In this document: positions 28,518-37,382 of the stretch, piece after piece | How positions within the stretch are numbered: position 1 is the first letter of the stretch | How the letters are laid out: each line of letters begins with the position of its first letter | Made by a program: the position numbers and the translations under genes | Assembly: GCF_005886145.1 (NCBI RefSeq) | Contig: NZ_CP040504.1 | Span: 372,001 to 436,000 of the forward strand | DNA length: 64,000 nt | Reading direction: 5' to 3' | Source of the DNA: Neisseria sp. oral taxon 014 str. F0314 | Lineage (GTDB): Bacteria; Pseudomonadota; Gammaproteobacteria; Burkholderiales; Neisseriaceae | The notes under the pieces: model-generated | The model's database searches: none | Seen by the model: the letters and a program-made list of their open reading frames with translations, nothing else | Told to the model about the DNA's origin: nothing

Positions 28518-28585
28518 AAAAAGGCCGTCTGAAAACGATAAAAACGGAAAACAATTCCGAAATATTGATTTTCAGACGGCCTTTT
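28518..28585 (+). terminator. Long-loop DUS hairpin after typA
   Basis: AAAGGCCGTCTGAAAA and TTTTCAGACGGCCTTTT are separated by about 36 bases and end in a T tract. Confidence 0.65.
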
Positions 28586-28591
28586 AACCGT

Positions 28592-28690
28592 TATAGTGGA
28601 TAAACTTATTTCAGCTTCACAGAAACCCCGTTTTAGCTTCGCAGAAACTGCGTTTTCCGCTAAGGCATACCATATTGAATTGAAATAAGA
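28592..28690. repeat. Small repeat-bearing, possibly MITE-like element upstream of corA
   Basis: The stretch starts TATAGTGGAT, like the end of a Correia element. It contains two adjacent 22-bp direct repeats (28613-28634 and 28635-28656, 19 of 22 identical) framed by a 9-bp inverted repeat (CTTATTTCA at 28605, TGAAATAAG at 28681). I cannot match it to a full Correia element. Confidence 0.35.
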
Positions 28691-28769
28691 AATATACAGC
28701 TGCCATCATCAGCTTATGCCAGCCCGTTACACTTTCCTGCGCAGGCTGGAAACCGGGAAAAGTTGAGAA

Positions 28770-28784
28770 TAAAGATAATCTTTA
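28770..28784. promoter_or_regulatory. Perfect 7-1-7 palindrome upstream of corA
   Basis: TAAAGAT-A-ATCTTTA lies 80 bases upstream of corA. It could be a repressor site; no regulator is suggested by the sequence. Confidence 0.25.
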
Positions 28785-28864
28785 AACCTTTCTGAGAACA
28801 ACGTAAACCGCTCTTCCCCAAATTTCAGACGGCCTCCCCGTTCAAACCATCATCCTTTAAACCT

Positions 28865-29935
28865 ATGAGCCAACAGCCGAACACCGCCGAACAGTCCGAA
28901 ATCCCGCAAGACCAAACCGTCCCGCGCAGCAATACCGACAACGCGCCGCGTTCCGCCATCCATCAAACGCTTTATTCCGCCGATACGTTTGCCCAACACG
29001 ATTATCTCGCGGGTAAAAAACTGCCCGACATCGCCCGTCCGCAAGCGGGGCAGACCAACTGGCTGCATTTCGTCGGCATCAACAACGCCGCACTGCTCAA
29101 ACACGCGCTGGAACCTTACTGCATCCACGAGCTAGTTGTCGAAGATATTCTCAGCCGCAAACAACGCCCTAAAATCGAAGATTACGGCAATTATCTGTTT
29201 ATCGCCGCGCAGGTTTACCACTACACCGCCGCAGGCAAACTGCATTCCGACCAAGTGTATCTGATTATCGGCAAAGATTTCGTGTTGTCGTTCCAGCAAA
29301 AACCGCTGGGACTGTTCAGCCAGCTGCGCCGCCAAATGAGCGAAAACCCGCGCGGCATCCTCGGCAAAAACACCGCCTTCCTCGCCTATTGCCTGCTCGA
29401 CCGCATCGTGGACGACTATTTCATCGTCTTGGAAGAGTACAACAACCGCGTTGAAGCCATAGACAAATCCCTGTTTAAAGATGAAAACAGCGACATCCTC
29501 GGCAAAATCCACCGCCTCAAGCGCGATGCCGTCCGCCTGCGCCGCACGCTCTTGCCTTTGCGCGACGTATTCTATCAGCTTGCCGTGCGCGGCGATTTTG
29601 CCATTTTCAAAGGCGAATCCACCGTCTATCTGCGCGACGTGTACGACCACAACATACAGCTTATCGAATCGCTCGACGCCTCGCGCGACATGGTGTTGAG
29701 CATGATGGACATCTACCTTTCCTTCCAATCCAACCGCATGAACCAGCAAATGCGCGTCCTGACCGTCATCACCATCATCTTCATGCCGCTGACCGTCATT
29801 ACCGGTATTTACGGCATGAACTTCGACAACATGCCCGAGCTGCATTGGCATTACGGCTATTTTATGGTTTTAGGCTTGATGTTGTGCATCATCGTCGGAC
29901 TGCTGATTTTCTTCTCGCGCAGGAAATGGTTATAA
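28865..29935 (+). CDS. corA: Magnesium/cobalt transporter CorA
   Basis: The 356-residue CorA has a long cytosolic N-terminal domain, then two C-terminal transmembrane helices (about 298-320 and 330-350). The pore signature YGMNF is intact between them. It forms a pentameric Mg2+ channel in the inner membrane. The first 40 residues are polar and vary in the family. No M-box riboswitch is visible; a 15-bp palindrome and a repeat element lie upstream. Confidence 0.96.
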   Translation: MSQQPNTAEQSEIPQDQTVPRSNTDNAPRSAIHQTLYSADTFAQHDYLAGKKLPDIARPQAGQTNWLHFVGINNAALLKHALEPYCIHELVVEDILSRKQRPKIEDYGNYLFIAAQVYHYTAAGKLHSDQVYLIIGKDFVLSFQQKPLGLFSQLRRQMSENPRGILGKNTAFLAYCLLDRIVDDYFIVLEEYNNRVEAIDKSLFKDENSDILGKIHRLKRDAVRLRRTLLPLRDVFYQLAVRGDFAIFKGESTVYLRDVYDHNIQLIESLDASRDMVLSMMDIYLSFQSNRMNQQMRVLTVITIIFMPLTVITGIYGMNFDNMPELHWHYGYFMVLGLMLCIIVGLLIFFSRRKWL

Positions 29936-29937
29936 AA

Positions 29938-29970
29938 AAGGCCGTCTGAAAAACAGGTTTCAGACGGCCT
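29938..29970 (+). terminator. DUS hairpin after corA
   Basis: AAAGGCCGTCTGAAA and TTTCAGACGGCCT follow the corA stop at once. Confidence 0.7.
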
Positions 29971-30010
29971 CCATCCAAACGTACAAACCAGCTAAAAAAG
30001 GAACACATCA

Positions 30011-30496
30011 ATGGAACAAACCCGCCAACTCCCTTCACACGAACTCATCATGTCCGAACTGATGATGCCGGACACGGCCAATTTCAGCGGCAACGTCCAC
30101 GGCGGCGAACTTTTGCGCCTGCTCGACCAAGTCGCTTATTCCTGCGCCAGCCGTTACAGCGGCAACTACTGCGTTACCCTGTCTGTCGATAAAGTCTTGT
30201 TTAAAGAGCCGATACACGTCGGCGACTTGGTAACCTTCTACGCCAGCGTCAATTACACAGGCCGAACTTCCATGGAAATCGGTATCCGCGTCGAAGCGCA
30301 AAACATCCGCACCGGTGAGGTGCGCCATACCAATAGCTGCTACTTCACCATGGTTGCGGTCGAAGACGGCAAACCTGTTCCCGTCCCGCCGTTGGAAATC
30401 ACCACCGAACGCCAACGCTGCCGTTTCGACAAAGCCAAAAAACGCAAGGAACTGAGCTTACGTGCCGCCGACGAATCGTCATGCGGTTGCGATTGA
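30011..30496 (+). CDS. Acyl-CoA thioesterase, hotdog family
   Basis: This 161-residue hotdog thioesterase resembles cytosolic acyl-CoA hydrolases. MMPDTANFSGNVHGGELLRLLDQVAY holds the Asn-x-x-Gly-Gly catalytic segment, and VDKVLFKEPIHVGDLVTFYA the second block. A charged tail ends in SSCGCD. Activity on acyl-CoA esters is expected; chain length is unknown. The ATG follows AAAAAAGGAACACATCA. Confidence 0.9.
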   Translation: MEQTRQLPSHELIMSELMMPDTANFSGNVHGGELLRLLDQVAYSCASRYSGNYCVTLSVDKVLFKEPIHVGDLVTFYASVNYTGRTSMEIGIRVEAQNIRTGEVRHTNSCYFTMVAVEDGKPVPVPPLEITTERQRCRFDKAKKRKELSLRAADESSCGCD

Positions 30497-30534
30497 AAAC
30501 ACAAACAATCCGGTTTGTACGCTTTTGAAACGAT

Positions 30535-30571
30535 AAAAGGCCGTCTGAAAAATTCTTTCAGACGGCCTTTT
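30535..30571. terminator. DUS hairpin between convergent genes
   Basis: AAAAGGCCGTCTGAAA and TTTCAGACGGCCTTTT separate the thioesterase and the OFA transporter; T runs occur on both strands. Confidence 0.8.
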
Positions 30572-30584
30572 GATTGATATGCAG

Positions 30585-32129
30585 CTATACGCGGAACAAA
30601 TCCAGCGCTTTGGCAAACACCATCACCACTCCGTAAAACAAAGGAATACTGACGACGGCCCAGCGCCACCAGACGGAAATACCGCCGCGCGATACGTTTT
30701 CCTTCAGCAGGTAGGCATCGGAAATCGCCGTTTCGTCATCGGGATTGCCGCTGACGGCTGCTTTTTTGATGTCGGTCTCGTGATGTTTCTCGTGCACCGC
30801 TTTGACACACAGGTTGCACAGCAAACCTGCCACCAGCAATGCTGCCATGATATACATGGTTACGCCGTACGCTTCGGCCGCAGGCACGCCGCGGTCAATC
30901 TGGCCTTGGCGGATATAGTTGACCAGCACCGGACCGATAACCGCCGCCGTCGACCACGCCAGCAGAATCCGGCCGTGGATGGCGCCGACCTGATAAGTGC
31001 CGAACAAGTCCTTCAAGTAAGCCGGAATGGCCGCAAAACCGCCGCCATACATGGAAATAATCGCGCAAAATCCGATGATAAACAATACCTTGTTACCGCT
31101 CGCCCCGATAGAAGGGATGGCAAAATAAAGCAGCGCCCCCAGTACGAAGAAAACCGTATAAGTATTTTTGCGGCCGATTTTGTCGGAAACGCTGGACCAA
31201 ACAAAACGCCCGCCCATATTGAACAGGCTCAGCAAACTGACGAACCCTGCCGCCGCTCCTGCTCCGACCGCCGCGCTTTTACCTACCGAAACCTCGGAAA
31301 ACAGTTCCTGAATCATGACCGAAGCCTGTCCCAACACGCCGATACCGGCCGTTACATTGAGGCACAAAATCCAAAACAGCAGCCAGAACTGCGGCGTCTT
31401 CATGGCCTGCGAAACGTTCACATGATTGTTGCTGACCAGCCTCCCCGCCGATTTCGGTGCAACGTAACCGTCGGGTTTCCAGCCGTCTGCGGGAACGCGG
31501 ATGGTAAACGCGCCGAACATCATCAGCACGAAATAAAAAATTCCCAACACTACAAAAGTCTCGGCCACGCCGACTGAAACCGGACTGCTGAAAAAACCCA
31601 TCAAGGCCACCGACAACGGCGAAGCCAGCATCGCGCCGCCGCCGAAACCCATAATCGCCAGCCCCGTCGCCATGCCCGGTTTGTCCGGAAACCACTTCAT
31701 CAGCGTCGAAACCGGCCCGATATAGCCCAAGCCCAGCCCCACGCCGCCGATAACGCCGTTGCCCAGATAAAGCAGAAAAAGGTTGTGCCGGTGCACGCCC
31801 AAAGCCGAAATCAGAAAACCGGAACCGAAACAGCAGGCCGCCACAAACATCGCCTTACGCGGACCGACGCGCTCCATCCAAGTGCCGAACAAAGCCGCCG
31901 ACGCGCCCAGCATCGCCAGCGCGATACTGAAAATCCAGCCGACCGTCGCCAGTTGCCAGTCGCCCGCGGCCGGTTCGCTAATGCCGATTAATTTTGTTAA
32001 GGGCGCGTTGAAAACCGAATAAGCGTAAATCTGCCCGATGGCAAGATGCACCGCCAGCGCGGCCGGCGGCACCAGCCAGCGGTTGAAGCCCGGCTTGGCG
32101 ACCGTGGCCTGCCTATCTAAAAATTTCAT
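30585..32129 (-). CDS. OFA-family MFS transporter
   Basis: This 514-residue transporter has 12 predicted helices and features of the oxalate:formate antiporter group: FNRWLVPPAALAVHLAIGQIYAYSVF at the start and a proline- and glycine-rich first repeat (GVGLGLGYIGPVSTLMKWFPDKPGMATG). The family exchanges small carboxylates such as oxalate, formate, lactate or pyruvate; the substrate is not determined. A 12-bp palindrome in its upstream region also occurs upstream of ilvD. Confidence 0.9.
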   Translation of the reverse strand: MKFLDRQATVAKPGFNRWLVPPAALAVHLAIGQIYAYSVFNAPLTKLIGISEPAAGDWQLATVGWIFSIALAMLGASAALFGTWMERVGPRKAMFVAACCFGSGFLISALGVHRHNLFLLYLGNGVIGGVGLGLGYIGPVSTLMKWFPDKPGMATGLAIMGFGGGAMLASPLSVALMGFFSSPVSVGVAETFVVLGIFYFVLMMFGAFTIRVPADGWKPDGYVAPKSAGRLVSNNHVNVSQAMKTPQFWLLFWILCLNVTAGIGVLGQASVMIQELFSEVSVGKSAAVGAGAAAGFVSLLSLFNMGGRFVWSSVSDKIGRKNTYTVFFVLGALLYFAIPSIGASGNKVLFIIGFCAIISMYGGGFAAIPAYLKDLFGTYQVGAIHGRILLAWSTAAVIGPVLVNYIRQGQIDRGVPAAEAYGVTMYIMAALLVAGLLCNLCVKAVHEKHHETDIKKAAVSGNPDDETAISDAYLLKENVSRGGISVWWRWAVVSIPLFYGVVMVFAKALDLFRV

Positions 32130-32188
32130 ACCTTCCTCTTAAAATGATATGTGTAAAAATAATCGGTTCGGAATACCGAACCGCATAA

Positions 32189-32200
32189 ATTGTTGACAAT
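32189..32200. promoter_or_regulatory. 12-bp palindrome ATTGT-TG-ACAAT upstream of the OFA transporter
   Basis: The site lies 60-71 bases upstream of the transporter start. The half-sites TTGT and ACAA resemble GntR/FadR-type operators. The same 12 bases recur upstream of ilvD at 45853. Regulation is inferred only. Confidence 0.35.
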
Positions 32201-32398
32201 ATTGTAGCATAGGCCGCCGCCCTGCCCCCGCATTCCAAGCATGAGTTTTTTTAAACTGAAGCGGCAAATAATTTCATACACCTTTCAGACGGCCTCAAAA
32301 CAAGCTATATTTACAGCCTTCAAACCATATCCCGCATGACTTTCAGACGGCCTCCGCATCCGTGAGGCCGTCTGAAACGCCTCGAAAAGGAGTTTCCC

Positions 32399-33190
32399 AT
32401 GCAGACCCAAGCCGTTATCGGCCACATCACCGGCTGGCTGAAAGACTACGCCCTCAACGCCCGCGCCAAAGGCTTCGTCGTCGGAGTATCCGGCGGTATC
32501 GACTCCGCCGTCGTATCCGCGCTGGCCGCCCGCACCGGCCTGTCCGTCCTGCTTTTGGACATGCCCATCCGCCAGAAGGCAGACCAGTCCGGCCGCGCGC
32601 AGGAACACATCCGCGACCTGACACGGCTCTTTCCCAACGTCAGCGGCCAAACCGTCGACCTGACCCCGACCTTCGACACCTTCGCCGCCACCGTCGAAGC
32701 CCGCGGATCCGAATTCCCCGACAAACAGCTCGCCCTCGCCAACGCCCGCTCGCGCCTGCGCATGGTTACGCTTTATTACTACGGCCAGCTCCACGGCTGT
32801 CTGGTAACGGGCACCGGCAACAAAATCGAAGACTTCGGCGTCGGTTTTTTCACCAAATACGGCGACGGCGGCGTGGACATCAGCCCCATCGCCGACCTGA
32901 CCAAAACCCAGGTTTACCAACTCGCCGCCGAGCTGGGCGTCGCCGAATCCATACAGAAAGCCGTCCCCACCGACGGCCTGTGGGACACCGAGCGCACCGA
33001 CGAAGAGCAGATGGGGGCCAGCTATCCCGAACTCGAATGGGCGATGAGCGTATACGGAACGGCCAAGCCCGAAGATTTCGAAGGCCGCCGGCGCGAAGTT
33101 CTGGAAATCTACACCCGCCTGCACAAAGCCATGCAGCACAAAGTCAATCCGATTCCCGTCTGCACCATTCCGGCGGCGCTGCTGGAATAA
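32399..33190 (+). CDS. nadE: NH3-dependent NAD+ synthetase
   Basis: This 263-residue enzyme amidates deamido-NAD+ to NAD+ with ammonia and ATP. The P-loop-like VSGGIDSAVVSALAA is present, and there is no glutaminase domain. TGTGNKIEDFGVGFFTKYGDGG and the acidic TDGLWDTERTDEEQMG are family segments. Three DUS sites crowd the upstream region (32285, 32342, 32365). The ATG follows AAAAGGAGTTTCCC. Confidence 0.95.
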   Translation: MQTQAVIGHITGWLKDYALNARAKGFVVGVSGGIDSAVVSALAARTGLSVLLLDMPIRQKADQSGRAQEHIRDLTRLFPNVSGQTVDLTPTFDTFAATVEARGSEFPDKQLALANARSRLRMVTLYYYGQLHGCLVTGTGNKIEDFGVGFFTKYGDGGVDISPIADLTKTQVYQLAAELGVAESIQKAVPTDGLWDTERTDEEQMGASYPELEWAMSVYGTAKPEDFEGRRREVLEIYTRLHKAMQHKVNPIPVCTIPAALLE

Positions 33191-33210
33191 ACGCCGGACG
33201 CGAAACACAA

Positions 33211-33244
33211 TAAAAGGCCGTCTGAAAGATTTTCAGACAGCCTC
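33211..33244. terminator. DUS hairpin after nadE, one arm mutated
   Basis: AAGGCCGTCTGAAA faces TTTCAGACAGCCT; the second arm has one mismatch in the DUS. Confidence 0.6.
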
Positions 33245-33276
33245 AACCTTATTATCCGGCAATGAAAGAATAACAT

Positions 33277-33648
33277 TCAGGGCCACAGCCAAGCCCACAC
33301 CCTGCGGCCTTCGCCCTGCAACAACATCAGCGTGCGGCAGGCGGAAGCGGTGTTCATACATTCCAGCCCGATACCGTGTGCGGCGAGTTCGGCGGCGATT
33401 TTCGGATGAAGAAACTGCTGTCGTTCCCCTGTTCCGACCAAGACGATTTCGGGCGGCTCTTCGGAAGAGGCCGTCTGAAAAAAATCTTCCGCTGACAAAT
33501 CGGACGGTTTTCGCCCGTCCATCAGCCCGACGGTGCCGTCTTTCAGCACGACAGGTTCGCGGTATATTTTCCCGCCAATTTCCAACGCCCCGCCGCCGTA
33601 GGCGGTAACGGTAAAACCGTCTGCCCCCCAGTTTTCTTCAATCAACAT
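33277..33648 (-). CDS. Mth938-like domain protein (DUF498)
   Basis: This 123-residue protein has the Mth938/Xcc1710 fold: FTVTAYGGGALEIGGKIYREP, EIVLVGTGERQQFLHP and CMNTASACRTLMLLQGEGRRV. These proteins are widespread, small and without assigned function; a relative, NDUFAF3, helps assemble mitochondrial complex I. The ATG at 33648 is preferred over the upstream frame extension. A DUS lies inside the gene. Confidence 0.88.
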   Translation of the reverse strand: MLIEENWGADGFTVTAYGGGALEIGGKIYREPVVLKDGTVGLMDGRKPSDLSAEDFFQTASSEEPPEIVLVGTGERQQFLHPKIAAELAAHGIGLECMNTASACRTLMLLQGEGRRVWAWLWP

Positions 33649-33827
33649 GCCAACTCCGTTTATTCGGTAAAAAAAGTGCAAAAACAACCAATTTCGGGTA
33701 CGATTAGCGATTTTACCGCCAGCCGCACGCCAACGGCGGCACTATATACCAGTGCGGGAATTTACGCCATACGCCGCCCGAATGCGGCTTCGTCTTATTT
33801 GAAAATACGGCTCGACAAGGAGATACA

Positions 33828-35135
33828 ATGAAGCCAGTAAACATCGGTCTTTTAGGCTTGGGTACGGTCGGCGGCGGTACGGCCGCCGTGTTGCAGGACA
33901 ATGCGGCGGAAATCAGCCGCCGTTTGGGACGCGAAGTGCGCATTCGTGCCGTCTGCGACTTGAGCGAAGAAAAAGCCCGCCAAACCTGTCCGTCCGCAGC
34001 CTTCGTCAAAGACCCGTTCGAACTGGTGGCGCGTGAAGACGTCGATGTCGTCGTCGAATTGTTCGGCGGTACCGGCATCGCCAAAGAAACGGTATTGAAA
34101 GCCATTGAAAACGGCAAACACATCGTTACCGCCAACAAAAAACTGCTCGCCGAATACGGCAACGAAATCTTCCCGCTGGCGGAAGAGAAAAACGTCATGG
34201 TGCAATTTGAAGCGGCAGTAGCGGGCGGCATCCCGATTATCAAAGCCCTGCGCGAAGGCCTCGCCGCCAACCGCATCCGCAGCATCGCCGGCATCATCAA
34301 CGGCACCAGCAACTTCATCCTCTCCGAAATGCGCGAAAAAGGCAGCGCGTTTGCCGACGTATTGAAAGAAGCGCAAGCATTGGGCTATGCCGAAGCCGAT
34401 CCGACCTTCGACATCGAAGGCAACGACGCAGGCCACAAAATCACCATCATGAGCGCGCTGGCATTCGGTACGCCGATGAACTTCTCCGCCTGCTACCTCG
34501 AAGGCATCAGCAAACTTGACAGCCGCGACATCAAATACGCCGAAGAACTCGGCTACCGCATCAAACTTCTAGGCATCACCCGCAAAACCGACAAAGGCAT
34601 CGAATTACGCGTCCATCCGACCCTGATTCCCGAAAGCCGCCTCTTGGCAAACGTCAACGGCGTGATGAACGCCGTGCGCGTCAACGCCGATATGGTCGGC
34701 GACACCTTATATTACGGCGCGGGCGCGGGCGCACTGCCGACCGCTTCCGCCGTGGTTGCCGACATCATCGACATCGCCCGCCTGATTGACGCCGATACCG
34801 GCCACCGCGTGCCGCACCTGGCGTTCCAGCCCGCCCAAGTCCAAGCGCAAACCATCCTGCCTATGGACGAAATCACCAGCAGCTACTACCTGCGCGTCCA
34901 AGCCAAAGACGAACCGGGCACGCTGGGGCAAATCGCCGCGCTTTTGGCAAAAGAAAACGTGTCCATCGAAGCCTTAATCCAAAAAGGCGTCATCGACCAA
35001 ACCACCGCCGAAATCGTGATTCTGACCCACAGCACGGTCGAGAAAAACATCAAGCGCGCCATTGAAGCCATCGAAGCATTAAGCTGCGTGGAAAAACCGA
35101 TTATCATGATCCGCATGGAAAGCCTGCATGACTGA
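33828..35135 (+). CDS. hom: Homoserine dehydrogenase
   Basis: This 435-residue monofunctional enzyme reduces aspartate semialdehyde to homoserine for threonine and methionine. It has the Rossmann start GLLGLGTVGGGT, the catalytic core (AGIINGTSNFILSEM, EADPTFDIEGNDAGHK) and a C-terminal ACT domain (about 350-430) that usually gives threonine feedback. Its stop overlaps the next start by 8 bases. Confidence 0.97.
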   Translation: MKPVNIGLLGLGTVGGGTAAVLQDNAAEISRRLGREVRIRAVCDLSEEKARQTCPSAAFVKDPFELVAREDVDVVVELFGGTGIAKETVLKAIENGKHIVTANKKLLAEYGNEIFPLAEEKNVMVQFEAAVAGGIPIIKALREGLAANRIRSIAGIINGTSNFILSEMREKGSAFADVLKEAQALGYAEADPTFDIEGNDAGHKITIMSALAFGTPMNFSACYLEGISKLDSRDIKYAEELGYRIKLLGITRKTDKGIELRVHPTLIPESRLLANVNGVMNAVRVNADMVGDTLYYGAGAGALPTASAVVADIIDIARLIDADTGHRVPHLAFQPAQVQAQTILPMDEITSSYYLRVQAKDEPGTLGQIAALLAKENVSIEALIQKGVIDQTTAEIVILTHSTVEKNIKRAIEAIEALSCVEKPIIMIRMESLHD

Positions 35136-35562
35136 GCCGAAAAACGAAACGTCCGCGGAAGAACAGGCGGCGGCGCGTAAAAAGGCAAAAGCCAAAATCC
35201 GCACCATCCGCATTTGGGCGTGGGTTATTTTGGCGCTGCTCGCCTCCACCGCCCTGCTCTCGCAGTGTGCCATGTCCAAACCGCAGGCCAAGCGGAACAT
35301 CATTGAATCCTGCATCAAAAACATTCCGTTTTCCGACAAATGGCAGGCCGATTTGAAGGCGCGCGGCTTGGAAGGACAGGGAGACAAGGTTATCGCGGAC
35401 TACTGCACCTGTATGTGGGAACGGCCGCTGGACAAGCTGTCCGACAAACAAATCCGCTCTTTCAGCAAAATCAGCGCGCAAGAACAGCTCAAACTGCTCG
35501 GCGGTGCCGACGCCTTTGAAGAGCGCGACAGGCAATGCGTCGCAAACCTGAAGGTCAGATAA
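35128..35562 (+). CDS. Hypothetical single-pass membrane protein coupled to hom
   Basis: The 144-residue protein has a charged cytosolic N-terminus (EEQAAARKKAKAK), one transmembrane helix (about 28-48, WAWVILALLASTALLSQ) and a periplasmic domain with four Cys residues (including ESCIKNIPF, DYCTCMWE and RQCVANL) that may pair. Its ATG overlaps the hom stop, indicating translational coupling. I do not recognise it. Confidence 0.8.
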   Translation: MTEPKNETSAEEQAAARKKAKAKIRTIRIWAWVILALLASTALLSQCAMSKPQAKRNIIESCIKNIPFSDKWQADLKARGLEGQGDKVIADYCTCMWERPLDKLSDKQIRSFSKISAQEQLKLLGGADAFEERDRQCVANLKVR

Positions 35563-35583
35563 ACGGCGTCCGTTAAAAACATC

Positions 35584-35625
35584 AAGGCCGTCTGAAAAAC
35601 AGCAACTCGTTTTTTCAGACGGCCT
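35584..35625. terminator. DUS hairpin between convergent genes
   Basis: AAGGCCGTCTGAAAAA and TTTTTCAGACGGCCT-type arms separate the 35128 gene from sotB. Confidence 0.7.
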
Positions 35626-35654
35626 CTTAATATTCATTGCAATCAGACCGGAAC

Positions 35655-36848
35655 CTAACCTTTATCCGATTCGATTTTCTCCATAAAGTCGCCGCGGCCG
35701 ACCAGCAGCCAGCACAACCACAAAGCCGCCGCCGCCAGCAATGCCCCCGCAACCCCGATGGTGTTCAATCCGAACCACACGGTAACATAATGTCCCAACA
35801 GCGCGCCGCCGCCGATGCCGACGTTATACAATCCCGAGTAAATCGAACTGGCCACATCGGTCGCATCCGAAGCAAAATTCAGCACTTTCGACATCATGCC
35901 CAGACTGACAATCGAAATCGCCATCCCCCAGATGAAACACAATACATAAACCGCAGGTGCGTAACCGGCCAGCGGCAGAAGCAGCAGCGTCGCCGACATA
36001 ATCACCCCGACCGAACCCGTCAGGAAGCGGCGCGGGAATTTGGCGAACCATCTGCCGAAAACATACGAGGCCGAAAATCCGGCCAAACCGTACAAACCCA
36101 AGACCAGCGTAACCTGTTCCGGCCGGAAACCGCCGGTTTGCAGCACGAACGGTTCGACATAGCTGTATGCCGTGAAATGCGCCGTGATAACCAATACCGT
36201 CAACGCATACAGCATCATCAGGTTTTTGCGCTTCAGCAGAACCGGCAGACTGCTTAAAGAACCGCTGTTCCTGCTCGGCAGCAGCGGCAGGTTTTTCGCC
36301 AGAATCATCATCACCGCCGCCGCACAAACCCCGATAAGCAGGAAACTGACCTGCCAACTGAAATACTGGCCGATGACGCGCCCCAGCGGGATACCCATCA
36401 CCATCGCCATCACCGTGCCGGTACTGAGCAGGCCCAAAGCCTGGTTGCCCTTGCCCTGCGGCGCGACGCGCACCGCCAGCGAAGCCGTAATCGACCAAAA
36501 CACCGCATGCGTCAGCGCGATTCCGATACGGCTGAGCAACAGGATTTCAAAGTTCCACGCCAAAAACGATACGGCATGGCTGGCGGTAAACAGCGCAAAC
36601 AGCACCAGCAGCAGGCGGCGGCGCTCGAAATTCTTGGTCGCCAGCATCAGCGGCAGCGACAGCAGCGCCACAATCCACGCATAAACCGTAATCATCACGC
36701 CCACCCCGGTCGGCGGCATATTGAAACTTTTGCCGATGTCGCTCAAAAGCGCAATCGGAATATACTCGGTCGTATTGAAAATAAACGCCCCCACCGCCAG
36801 CGCCATCACACTGAGCCACTGTTTTTTCTGAGTTTCCGATGTTGCCAT
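35655..36848 (-). CDS. sotB: Sugar efflux MFS transporter, SotB/YdeA-like
   Basis: This 397-residue, 12-helix transporter matches SotB in length and in motifs: AVGAFIFNTTEYIPIALLS near the start, ITVYAWIVALLSLPLM, and SIYSGLYNVGIGGGALLG near the C-terminus. SotB exports sugars such as arabinose and related compounds; the Neisseria substrate is unknown. Confidence 0.9.
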   Translation of the reverse strand: MATSETQKKQWLSVMALAVGAFIFNTTEYIPIALLSDIGKSFNMPPTGVGVMITVYAWIVALLSLPLMLATKNFERRRLLLVLFALFTASHAVSFLAWNFEILLLSRIGIALTHAVFWSITASLAVRVAPQGKGNQALGLLSTGTVMAMVMGIPLGRVIGQYFSWQVSFLLIGVCAAAVMMILAKNLPLLPSRNSGSLSSLPVLLKRKNLMMLYALTVLVITAHFTAYSYVEPFVLQTGGFRPEQVTLVLGLYGLAGFSASYVFGRWFAKFPRRFLTGSVGVIMSATLLLLPLAGYAPAVYVLCFIWGMAISIVSLGMMSKVLNFASDATDVASSIYSGLYNVGIGGGALLGHYVTVWFGLNTIGVAGALLAAAALWLCWLLVGRGDFMEKIESDKG

Positions 36849-36994
36849 CCCTTATCCTTTTTCCAATCCAAAAACCCCGTATTCTACCCTCTGCCAAAAA
36901 CTATTTGAATCATAACAAGCAACTACATCTTTCAGACGGCCTGAAACCGCCCTGAGGCCGTCTGAAAAAACAACACTACGCAATCCGCACCCCG

Positions 36995-37026
36995 CTTGAC
37001 ACTGCCCCCGCGTCAAGGTTTATATT
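36995..37026 (+). promoter_or_regulatory. CueR-type (MerR family) promoter upstream of copZ-like gene
   Basis: TTGACA (36996-37001) and TATATT (37021-37026) are separated by 19 bases, the long spacer typical of MerR-regulated promoters. A perfect inverted repeat CTTGAC/GTCAAG (36995-37000, 37012-37017) sits in the spacer region around a CCCCC core, closely resembling the E. coli copA CueR site. Copper induction is inferred. Confidence 0.75.
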
Positions 37027-37065
37027 TAGCTCCGTCATCCTAACCAAAACCCAAAGGAAAACATT

Positions 37066-37275
37066 ATGCAAACAGTAACCCTAAACATCGGCGGCATGTC
37101 CTGCGGCGGTTGCGTCAAAAGCGTAACCCGCATTCTGGAAGGCATCGACGGCGTCGGCAAAGCCGAAGTCAGCCTCGAAAACAAAAACGCCGCGGTTACG
37201 TTCGACCCTGCCAAAACCAACCCCGACGCACTGATCGAAGCCGTTGAAGACGGCGGTTTCGACGCCTCGCGGTAA
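37066..37275 (+). CDS. copZ: CopZ-like heavy-metal-associated (HMA) protein
   Basis: This 69-residue protein is a single HMA domain with the metal-binding loop GMSCGGC near residue 10 and a typical FDPAKTNPDALIEAVEDGGF end. It probably binds Cu(I) and passes it to a P-type ATPase such as CopA, which is not in this window. A CueR-type promoter precedes it and a DUS hairpin follows. Confidence 0.92.
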   Translation: MQTVTLNIGGMSCGGCVKSVTRILEGIDGVGKAEVSLENKNAAVTFDPAKTNPDALIEAVEDGGFDASR

Positions 37276-37289
37276 CGCGCCGATACCGG

Positions 37290-37321
37290 CAGGCCGTCTG
37301 AAATGTTCAGACGGCCTGTTT
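37290..37321 (+). terminator. DUS hairpin after copZ
   Basis: CAGGCCGTCTGAA and TTCAGACGGCCTG followed by TTTC. Confidence 0.8.
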
Positions 37322-37382
37322 CTTATAAAACCGCGGCAAATCGGCTAAAATAGCCCCCTTTGAATCTCTTGGCGCAACCAGC

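Noticed and set aside
28592..28690. Full Correia repeat enclosed element
   Set aside because: Only the first 10 bases resemble a Correia end; the internal sequence and the opposite terminus do not fit.
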